A DNA stretch of 30,015 nucleotides from Mansonella perstans. Its lineage: Eukaryota > Nematoda > Chromadorea > Rhabditida > Onchocercidae. Numbering within the stretch: position 1 is the stretch's first letter; every line of letters begins with the position of its first letter. The notes under the pieces were generated by a model. It saw nothing but the letters and a program-made list of their open reading frames with translations. It did no database searches and had not been told where the DNA came from. Below are positions 20,801-30,015 of the stretch, piece after piece. The stretch is taken from the NCBI GenBank assembly GCA_037074765.1, contig JBAMDO010000384.1, positions 1 through 30,015 of the forward strand. Reading direction: 5' to 3'. A program made the position numbers and the translations under genes.

Positions 20801-23800
20801 GCAAATGCTAATTCAACTGACTATTAAGTGTCCATAAAAAGCCATGTATTTGGTATCAATCAAAGATTTTAATTATTATTGCACAAATAGTATTTTAAGA
20901 AAGATTGAAAAATTGGATAAGAATGGATTTTTATAAGATAAGCAGTTTTTTTGTGAAATAAAAGATCTTTGATAATTTTTGTTTTTTTTTTTTGCATGCT
21001 TTATTAGGATTCGTTAGGAGGGAATATGAAAACGATCATGCTTGCTTGTATATCACCGTCCAGTAATAACTATGATGAGACTCTTTCGACACTGAGGTTA
21101 GTGATAAATTACTGTTAAACATTTCAAACGAAATATACTGTATCTTATTATAAACAAGCATTAGTAAATATAATTTTAGTTTTAAATTCAAATAGAAAAA
21201 TGCGGAATTAAATCTGATGTCATTTTTTCGCCATGTTTTTCTGCTTTTTGCTAAGGAAGAGAAATTAAATCATTTAATGCTATATTTGAAATTTTCAGAT
21301 ATGCAAATCGCGCGAAGAACATTAAAAATAAGCCAAAAATTAATGAAGATCCAAAGGATGCATTACTTCGAGAGTATCAAGAGGAAATTGAACGACTTAG
21401 AGCTACGATACAAGGTGGTAAGCATATTCATCGTTCATTTGTATGTTTGACAAACTAACAAATTACTGCTGTTTGTAAAAATCTGATAAATTTTTAGATC
21501 GATCAAAATATTCAGAAATGAAGATAACTTTTAGTAAATGTTTCGAAAGATTGACGACAAAAAAAGTAAAATTGTTCGATTTAAGAGATAGTTGAGGTAG
21601 ATTTTTTTAAATAAATTTTGATGACCATTCATTCACATGATGGGAGAACAAAAATTATGCACTTCAATTGTTTAATTGTTTGAATGAAAAAATAAGAAAA
21701 ATTATAAACGTCTTTTATTTTATTATTGAAGAGAATTCTTGAAAAGAAGCAATAAAAAGAGTTGATAAACAAATGGAATATTTGCCGATAAAAGAGAGAA
21801 TATAGATTGATAAGATTTTTGAAATAACATATAAAGAGAAATATCAAATGATGAGAGAAATAATAAAAAAATGAAACATAAGTCGATAGAAGAGAGAAAA
21901 GAGATTGATAAAATTTTTGAAGTAATACAGAATAATATCAAGAAAAAAAAGAAGAAAAGAATTTCATCAGTTTTTCAATTTCAAATTGATTGCAGGAAGT
22001 AGTATACACTCAAATTCAAGTGAATTAGATGAAGAACGTGAACAACTAAAAGCAGAATTTAATGCAGCAATCAATGAACTACGATTAAAATATCAAAATG
22101 AGCAAAAAAGTAAAGCAAAATTGCAAGAAGAATATGCCATATTAAAGGAACAGTATGATAGAGCAGTGGAAACATTGGAATATGATCATAATTTAGACAT
22201 CGGTGAAGCGAAAAAACGTTTACAAATTTTGGAAAAACAATTTGTTGGTGGTGAACAAGTTGGTGCATTTAATTTTTACATTAATAAAAATGGTCACTGT
22301 GAGAAATAGCATAATCTATAAATTTTTTAATCTAAAAATAAAAATCTTTAGAAATGATAATTTTATTTGCAAAAAAAAAAAAAAAAAAAAAAAAAATTTG
22401 TAGGCAAATAATGAAGCACTTAAAGAACAACGACAGATTAAAATGAAAGAAGCAGAAAAAAAAATGGAGCGACTTGCTGGTAAATTTTTTTCTTCAAATG
22501 ATTGGAATTTCTTTTTTCTTTTCCTTTTTCCCAGTCCATCTATGGTCTCCAGGATATCGAGAACAAATTGTTCTAATTTTTGTTGCACAACTTGATCAAT
22601 TTGGCTAATTTGATAATTTTGATTTGATTTTTGATCGTAGAATTTGTTTCGTTCATATATTAGAGCAATTATATGTTTTTTAATTTCATTTCTTATAAAT
22701 TGATATCATTGAGTTCATGTTTTTAAATAATGTAATCCAATATGGTTTGATCCTATCAAAGATGTTGCATTTGTTGGTTAGTGGAGACGAAACAGTTCAA
22801 AGTTTACAGTGAATGTGTTCGATATTATAGCATATATTATCATTGTGCATCTCTACTGCACTGATTAATTTAATAATTCGAATATTCCTCAATGCTTTTA
22901 TCATTTGAGAATAATGCTGTAATTTGTGTTGTATGTTAGAATATTCAAAGTTAGGTCCTGAGAAAAAATTTAATTTTGAAAATTTAAATTTGCATTTATA
23001 ATTTTAAAATTTTCATAAGATAATGCAATTTTTCAGCAGCATTAAATGTACACAGTGGTGATCCATTACTTCATGTTTATAATTCAACACAAGAAAAATT
23101 AGAAGCAATTACGGACGAATACAGTAAAGCTAAACTGAAAGTAATGTTTTGTTTGTTTTATAATTTTTTCAAATGTAAAATAGTTGAATCCTTTGGAGAA
23201 TTTTTTATTGCTTTATTAGCTAATATCTTTTAGATAATTATGGTTAAAAAATTGTATCTTGCGGATAATTATGGTTAAAAATAAGGGGATTTAGTATTAA
23301 ATTGTCGAAAGCTCAGCACAACAGCTTAATCATTAATAATTTAGTTCGTTGAATACGATCAATTAAAAAAATGGAAATTCCAAAAAAGAATGATGATTGA
23401 TGAAATTTCAACTTCTAGATAAAATCGCTAGAAAATGATATTGAGGATTTACATGGCGAATTTGAACTTGATAGGCTTGATTATTTGGAAACGATCAGGA
23501 AGCAAGATCAACAAGTTAAACTTTTACAACAAATTTTGGATAAGGTAGTATTATGTCAAAATTACAAATGATAACTTTTGCTTAAGGATTTTTTTCTTAG
23601 CAGCGACATGATGCTTATTATCATTTATTATCATTTCTTTTTTATTGTTTAAAAAGCTGATGTGTTAAGTAAGCAGGATAATCATGATTTTCTTGAAATT
23701 CCTTATAGAAATCTTCCATATATACCAATCATTGTTCATTCAAAAAAATCGGAAAAATTAATTCAGTATACTTTGCAACCTATCATTTCTAAACCTACTT

Positions 23801-25109
23801 TTTTAAACTAAATTTTTAACATTGATTTTTGGTTTATATCACATTTCACAACTTAGATACATCCGATGTTAAAAAATGATTGCAACTATTATAATATGGA
23901 AAAAATTAAACGGGATGCAGTGTGGAATGAGGATCAGGGAAAATGGATTTTACCGGATCTGATTAGTTTTCGTATAAAATTACCTTATGCTGCACCTAGT
24001 ACGTTTTGTTTATTTCAGCAAGAAATGATGGCTTTCTTTTTTGTTGAAAAATTTGACGATAACTGAAACATTATATTTCAAAGATTAAATTTCGTCTTTT
24101 GATTATAAGTTTGAATTAAACATATGTTAATTTTAGCAATAACTGCTGATTTACCTGATTCGCATAATCCGTTATGTTTGGAAACAACGGACGAATTATC
24201 GAAGCTTAAACAGGTTGAATCTTATTTTCATTTCTTTTTTAGATTTAATTCTAAAATGAAAAAGTTTTATTGCTTCTAATTAATTTTTCAATTATACACT
24301 AAATCCGTGGTGATTACCTATAAAAAATTATTAGGTAAAAAATTAATTAGAATAAAAGTAATATTTAATGATTTCCAAATCGATTTTCTCCTTCCTCATC
24401 TTTTCACATTATTTGCTAACTGAATTTCCTGCTAAGTTTTTTGAAGCAAAAAGTCATTAAAGCACAAAGTTAGTACGGTCGACACAATGAACTAATGAAA
24501 GATTCAAAGATTACAGAGATTAGCGAAAAGTGCAGAAGAAAATATAGCAAGCAATTATTTCAAACCGTTCATCAAAGATGGTCTTATCAACAAATACAAA
24601 GCCGATAGAAATCGTATGATTGGTAAAAATTCCGAAACTTATCACAGCTTTTTTTTTTTAATTTTTCTTCGCTTGATTACGAATTAATAGGTATGTATAC
24701 TTTGAAAAAAATTCTTTCATTGCTAGCATTTGATAGATTAGTTTGACAGATGTGACTTTACTAGATAAATGAAAACTCAAATGATGAAAGAAATGTTCGT
24801 ACTAAATTGCTGCTATTTCGATAATTGATGCTATTTCGATAATCCTATTAAGCCTGAAATGACATTCCCAAAAATGTAAGCTTTATCAAATGATGTAAAT
24901 TTTGGAAAATATTTCATTTTTTTTTTCTGTTATTTTTTGCTTTCTATTTTGTATTTTTAGATTCACAGCTGGATAAATATTCGATATCAAGAAAACAAAC
25001 ATGTAATGATTTACTGCGAGGTGTTGTATATACAGATGATATTTACGAAAAGCCTTCGCTTTTCCGAAAACCACATCGACTTGAAGCACTTTCAGTGAAA
25101 TCAAAATAA
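17879..25109 (+). CDS. osm-3: OSM-3 / KIF17-type homodimeric kinesin-2 motor
   Basis: Fifteen exons: 17879-17950, 18850-18996, 19612-19803, 20016-20331, 20535-20674, 21008-21096, 21299-21417, 21996-22258, 22404-22479, 23037-23140, 23419-23544, 23857-23998, 24137-24213, 24517-24622, 24961-25109. All introns are GT-AG and phases agree; the sum is 2118 nt, 705 residues, close to the roughly 700 of C. elegans OSM-3. The protein starts MAESVRV. Visible motifs: P-loop GQTGSGKT (87-94), switch I NKDSSRSH (200-207), switch II DLAGSE (232-237), [13 protein letters not shown] (276-288) and neck start [12 protein letters not shown] (320-331). Coiled coils follow, with a FVGGEQ hinge (441-446), [12 protein letters not shown] (516-527), [13 protein letters not shown] near 570 and tail GVVYTD near 680. 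This family walks along axonemal microtubules in anterograde intraflagellar transport of sensory cilia. No key residue is missing. The weakest splice donors are GTTTAA (intron 3), GTTGGT (8) and GTTGAA (13). Confidence 0.95.
21787..21925. repeat. Diverged tandem duplication in osm-3 intron 7
   Basis: A block starting GATAAAAGAGAGAATATAG at 21787 recurs as GATAGAAGAGAGAAAAGAG at 21885, and both continue into ATTGATAA-ATTTTTGAA-TAA. The period is about 98 bases with scattered mismatches. It is purely intronic. Confidence 0.65.
22371..22396 (+). repeat. A26 homopolymer next to osm-3 exon 9 acceptor
   Basis: Twenty-six consecutive A residues are followed by TTTGTAG and then exon 9. The usual upstream pyrimidine tract is therefore reduced to the TTTGTAG itself. 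This run could also be a retroposed poly(A) or a length artefact. Confidence 0.95.
23233..23281. repeat. 18-bp direct repeat in osm-3 intron 10
   Basis: GATAATTATGGTTAAAAA occurs at 23233-23250 and again at 23264-23281, a 31-base period. Confidence 0.85.
24811..24843. repeat. 15-bp direct repeat in osm-3 intron 14
   Basis: TGCTATTTCGATAAT at 24811-24825 is repeated at 24829-24843, a tandem 18-base period. Confidence 0.85.
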
Positions 25110-25345
25110 TTATGATAAATTTAAATTGCAATAATTCATTGATAATTAGGATTGATGGATACATTTATAATTAGGATTGATGAATATTTTATGGTTTTTT
25201 TTTTGCAAAAATTCCCCGTCACATTTGATAATTGTTTTTATGACTGAAATTAATTTATGAGATACGTGACAAATATGACAGAAATAAAAGTTATTTTAAA
25301 TCATCTTTGTATTATCATTGCTCAATAAATATATCAGTAGTTTCA
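25110..25345 (+). other. osm-3 3' untranslated region
   Basis: Sequence follows the TAA at 25107-25109 to likely polyadenylation after AATAAA at 25283-25288 or 25324-25329. It contains a 16-base direct repeat, ATAATTAGGATTGATG, at 25142-25157 and 25167-25182. The exact cleavage site is not visible. Confidence 0.55.
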
Positions 25346-26642
25346 TAGAAATTTTAGAAATTTTGAATATCCTCTTTCCATTTTCATCTTTCATTTCATT
25401 TCTTTCATATATCTTCTGAATTTATTTACTATTATATTGTCCAATCATATATTTATTAAATTGGTATTTAATTTAGTAATTGGATATTTGAGTAATTTAT
25501 GTAAAATAACAACCTAATTCTTGCATTGTGTATGCTTTTTATTTTATTGCCGCACTTATTATTGTCACTAATTGCTCAATCACTTTATGTTATGATGTAT
25601 GGTATTTAATAAATGATGCAAATACGACTGCACCACTTTTGCTACCAGCAGTGCTACCACTATCACCATTAGTACCAATAGTACCAATAGCAGTAGCCAG
25701 TGATGGTCAGTGATTTCTCATTTTAATGTTGCAGAACTGAGGAAAAATATCGGATAATGCTATTTAATTTCATTTGTCCCATCATATACATACTCTGTAA
25801 CTAAAATATTCTTTAACCGGAATTCATATTTTCAGAACTTTTATCCTTCTTCTCTCTGATATCCCCAAGCACTTTCTGGTATATTTGGAAACATTTTTGA
25901 AATTTTATTCATTTGCAGGTATTTATAATAAGTTGAAATTTATGATAAATTAATAAATGTATTTATTAGTATTTAAAATGGACTTCAATTGTTTACCATA
26001 GTATAAACCGGAATTATTTCCCTGGAAGATAAATGAAAATATGGAAATGAAGCAATGACTCAACTAGTGAATGAAACAATTGCTCGCACAATTAAATGAG
26101 AAAATTCATTTCTTGACATATTTCATATTTAATTTTCCTTTTCTTAATTCTTTAATAAAATTCTTTATTTTCTTTGTCACTCTCCTTACATTTCACTTTT
26201 TTTTTTTGAATTAAATTCTTTTAAAATTTACATTAATGACAATGTAAAAATTAAAGCATCTTGAGTTAACAATAATAAATTTGTCAAGGAAGCAATCAAG
26301 CGGAATTTTAGTTTGAAAATTAAAAACAAAAAGTGTGCAAATGATTGGCGCTTTATCTTCTTTTTTTTCCGCTCTTTTCAAATAAAAATTTAAGCAAATA
26401 AATGTTCCCATTATATAATTCATAGCATTCCAATGAGTCAGGAAAAAAAAAACTTTGACAATATTTTTGTCAATTATAACGAAAATTTAGCTTCTTCATG
26501 TCCATTATTTTCAAGAATTTATCATTTTTGTTTTCCATCACACCAAAAACAAATGCTGTTTGTAAATTAAAATTTGTCAATTTCCAAAAAAACATTATTT
26601 TCTATTGACTTCAGAAGATAGCATAAAATTTATGGTTGACAT

Positions 26643-26665
26643 ACACACACACACACACACACACA
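26643..26665. repeat. (CA)n microsatellite
   Basis: An uninterrupted AC dinucleotide run, about 11-12 units, lies in AT-rich DNA downstream of osm-3. Confidence 0.95.
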
Positions 26666-28673
26666 TAGTCATGCATGACAATATGTCACATACACATATA
26701 TACGTATTTGCCAAATAGTTTATTTTTTAAATAACTATTTACTACAGACATCACATGTTTCAGTTAGACATGCATTAGTCATAAAAATGTTTACACTCAT
26801 TTATGCATACAAACATACACTTAAAAATATTTTGATTTAGATTAGAGTTTTTTTTCCTGAAATTATTTGCATCATTTTGCATAAATTTCTCCTTCTTTCT
26901 TTCTCTCTTCCCATTGAAATCTCTTCGTTTGTGCTTCTTTCTTTTCAACGAAACTTATCATCATTATCATTGCACACTTCTTTTTTCATTCATTATTATC
27001 AATCCGTTTTTTTTCTTTTTTAATCCTAAAATTTTTAAAAAACATTTTTACCAGCTTATTCCTTATTCTATTATTGTCATCCATTTTGTCCTATCTTTCA
27101 GAATTTTTTTTCCTCTTTCCCTTTTATGGACATATTTACAAACCTTTATTTTGTCACAATTCCTGTCACTTCTATGCTTCGTTTCATTAAAATGTTTTCA
27201 TCAAAATCTTGCAAATATTTATTTGATAGATTGATTACCATTCAACAGTTCTAGTTCCGCTAATAAATTAGTAAAGATCAATGGAGACGGGATTTAATTT
27301 TACAGCTCTGTTACGGTTAATAAATTAATTGAGCAAAGAAATGTTAATGCATTCTTAATTGAATTGAAAAAAAAAAGAAAGATTAAAAGAATGGAAAGAA
27401 TTTCCATAAAGCATTAAGGAAAGTTAATGAAAATATCCAATTATCATTATTAATTCATTTGAACGGAAAACTGGAAAATTTCAATATTTCAGTTCTTATT
27501 GAATAAATTATTTTTTCAAAAAAAGGATTTTTACTTTTAATTATTTATATTAATTAAAATTTTCCTGTTTCGTAATTTTAATTGTCGAAGTTTTAAATGA
27601 AAATTATAATTTAAATTTTTCTTGTTTTTAAAATCATAATTTGAACTTGTTTATTTACATAAAATTTAATCAAACAGTGAGTGGATAAATTATTTATTAA
27701 TTTTTTTTCTTGCTTCATCTTTTTTTCTTTCCCAGTTGTTTTTTTTTCAATACCATTTTTGAATTCATAAAAAATAATAAATGCTTTGCACTTTTACTAT
27801 AACTATCCTTGTTTGGAAAAGAGATGGATGACTCATAAGCACATTTCTTCTTTCTTATCTGTCGCTTTGTTTTCCTACCCTCGTCGTCTGATTTTCTGAT
27901 TTTCATTTTCAAAATTCCAAATTTCGATTTTGTTTTTTTGTTTTTCTTTTTTTTTAAAAACGATTGTTATGGTTCTATTATTTTTCCCCTTATAACTTCT
28001 TGTTTTTATTATTCCTTCCACTTGAATTTATTTAACAATTTGATTTCAAAATGTTACAAATTCTTATTAGTTAATTTTTGACAGCATTAAGTTTTAATTG
28101 CAACTAATATGAGCTTAATATGAAAAATTAATCCCATCGCTTATCGTATGTAATCAAATAATGAAATAAATTAAATTGAAAAATTTTAATTTCAATAAAT
28201 AAATTTTATTTCACTATTATTTATCAAAAGTATTTGTTTTTTTATTTATCTATCAGTTATGTTTTTTTTTTTTAAATTTAAATGGATTCAAATTTTTCAA
28301 AAAAAAAAAAAATAAATTGCAAAAATATCTAAGAAAATTTTTTTACCGCTGCTAAGCATAATATATCGAATCATGGCTTTTACATTATCATCATTATTTA
28401 TCATTATTTTTTTTGGAATGATCTTTTTTTAATAATTTTAAATTTAAACTTTTGTTGCAAATTTATTTTTTTAAAATTTTGCAAAATAAAATAAAAAATT
28501 ATTTTGCATTATTCTGTAATATATCATTGATTATTTCTACTCTGTATGAATTCAGATATTCATTTCTTATATGATTTTTGATTAACAAAATTATCTCGAG
28601 TATTTATGGTGTATTTTGATCTATTCATCAATTATTCATTCAAATACCAAGTAATGTGCATGTATGTGTATAT

Positions 28674-28688
28674 TGTGTGTGTGTGTGT
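28674..28688. repeat. (TG)n microsatellite
   Basis: A short TG dinucleotide run is embedded in a longer TG/TATG-rich segment from about 28655 to 28710. Confidence 0.9.
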
Positions 28689-30015
28689 TATGCGTGCCTG
28701 TGACTGTGTGTAAGGAATTCATTCTATCCAATTATGGAGAAGGTCATAAAAATTACATTGCAATTACTGGATGATGTTATTAGACGAAATTAATCACCTC
28801 ACCTTGGGAAAATAAAAAAGGAAAAAAAAACTTTTTTTTTTTCACTAAAAATGAAATGAAATAAAAGAAGAATGGTAAGAGTGTACACATTTGAGAAAGA
28901 TTGAAAAAGGAATGAAAAGAGATTGATTGGAAAATAGTTTGTTGGGATATGCACACAGCTGTTTGGATTTGAAATTACCCTTAAATTGTCAATCCACGAT
29001 TGTCATTGTCATCATCAGTTTGTGTCTGGCAATATTATCTCTTTTTTGTCAATAGCAATATTACTACTTACTGTCTTTTTTTGTTATTTCACCTTTGATT
29101 GAAAATTTAAAAAAAAAAAAAAATTGAAACGATTTTAATTTTCAAAATGTTTTAACCTTTTTTCCAGTTTTCTTTCTTTTTTTTCTTTGCAAAAATCACA
29201 TTTTACTCTTTTCCTTTTTTTTAAAAAAAAATATTTGTAAAAGTTTCTATTTTTCATTTCTCTTTTAATCTTTCAATTCTTTTGTTCAATAATTTCTTTT
29301 TCATTTCTTTTCTTTTTTTCCTCATTTAACACTTATCATATCTTATCGTTTAACATTTATCATATCATTTAACACTTATTTTTCAATATTTTGGATATGT
29401 TATCATTGTTTTGAATAATTCATTAAATACTTCAAATGGTCATTGTGTTCCAGATGCTTTACTGTTTTCATATCATTTGATTAAATTATTTGCAATTTTA
29501 TCATTTCTCAATTTCTTCTACACTTTCTCCCACTCTTCTCTTAATTACACGCATAATTTGTACCTGTAAGATTATTAGTGATAATTAATTTTCGCAGTTG
29601 GTGAAATTGATACGATGATGATATATCGGAATTTACCCTTCCATTCAGTTCAGTGGTATATAACTCGATAATGATTAATATATGGAAAATGTTTTGTTTG
29701 AGTATATGCCTGCCCTATTGTATGTGTGTATGTATATAAAGATATATATGTTTGTTTAAGTCTCAGTAATTTATATGACTAATAGAAAATTTATTTTCTG
29801 CACAATTACTTTTATTTGTCACCTTTTCGGCTGATAAATTAATTTAATATAATGATCGTTGGCCTTATTTGTAATCAACAGTTGAACTTCTGTTTATCTA
29901 ATTGTATACTTTCTCAGCTGGTTGTAGACACTTATCAGTTTGATTAAAATTATTTGCAAAGTTATTTAGAAAAAAACAATTACAAATAATAGTAATAATG
30001 ATAATGGTGATAGTT

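Larger units (their letters stand above)
25346..30015. other. AT-rich DNA without a convincing gene
   Basis: This holds long T and A runs, (CA)n at 26643-26665 and (TG)n at 28674-28688. It ends in AAT/GAT-rich simple sequence. An open frame at 25528-25713 encodes a hydrophobic leader and a Leu/Pro-rich repeat but has no in-frame ATG and no clear acceptor, so it is not called. Minus- and plus-strand frames at 26211-26423, 26914-27234 and 27715-27912 are low-complexity. It could be intergenic or a long intron of a gene outside the window. Confidence 0.55.

Noticed and set aside
22316..22588. Minus-strand open frame with poly-Phe
   Set aside because: Created by the A26 run and exon 9 of osm-3 read in antisense.
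26643..26665. CA run as a functional Z-DNA or regulatory element
   Set aside because: A short ordinary dinucleotide microsatellite with no gene context to support a role.
26914..27234. Plus-strand 106-codon Phe/Leu/Ser-rich open frame
   Set aside because: T-rich low-complexity DNA; starts in an AT-rich stretch with no splice or homology support.
27715..27912. Minus-strand Lys/Arg-rich open frame
   Set aside because: Complement of T-rich sequence; composition explains it.
1..30015. CRISPR arrays, tRNA or rRNA genes, bacterial operon signals
   Set aside because: No spacer-repeat arrays, no cloverleaf or rRNA signatures recognised by eye, and all supported genes are intron-bearing or retroelement-derived.

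Overview
The window looks like nuclear DNA of a parasitic nematode, most likely a filarial or related spirurid. It is very AT-rich, genes are split by short introns with GT donors and nematode-style TTTCAG or TTTTAG acceptors, and the best-supported gene spells out a close match to the C. elegans ciliary kinesin OSM-3. The species assignment is inference, because no searches could be run.

Layout. (1) 1-2462, plus strand: the 3' part of a gene for an unrecognised single-pass membrane protein with a long, low-complexity cytoplasmic tail. (2) 2463-7697: AT-rich, mostly featureless DNA with a small tandem duplication near 5.8-5.9 kb and a faint transposase-like relic on the minus strand near 4.9 kb. 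(3) 7698-14051, plus strand: a BEL/Pao-type LTR retrotransposon with two LTRs of about 470 bp, gag with zinc knuckles, aspartic protease, reverse transcriptase, RNase H and integrase. Its coding sequence is broken by one nonsense codon and 13 apparent single-base losses. (4) 14170-16149, plus strand: remains or pieces of a coiled-coil gene plus several small exon-like blocks, poorly resolved. (5) 17800-25109, plus strand: a complete osm-3 (KIF17-type) kinesin gene, 15 exons, 705 codons, with a candidate RFX/DAF-19 X-box about 65 bp upstream of its ATG. (6) 25110-30015: the osm-3 3' UTR followed by AT-rich intergenic or intronic DNA with microsatellites and no convincing gene.

How the parts relate. 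The osm-3 product is expected to be the homodimeric kinesin-2 that drives anterograde intraflagellar transport in sensory cilia. The X-box candidate would tie its expression to the ciliary regulator. The retrotransposon is an independent insertion. Its LTRs differ by only about 2%, its catalytic residues are mostly intact, and every frame break is a loss of one base, nearly all explicable by shortening of a same-base run. None of the 15 kinesin exons shows such a break. That points either to under-polished repeat sequence in the assembly or to an unusual deletion-only decay.

I found no CRISPR, tRNA or rRNA genes and no bacterial-type operon. The most useful leads are the retroelement break pattern, the clustered LTR differences, the X-box and the unresolved coiled-coil locus.
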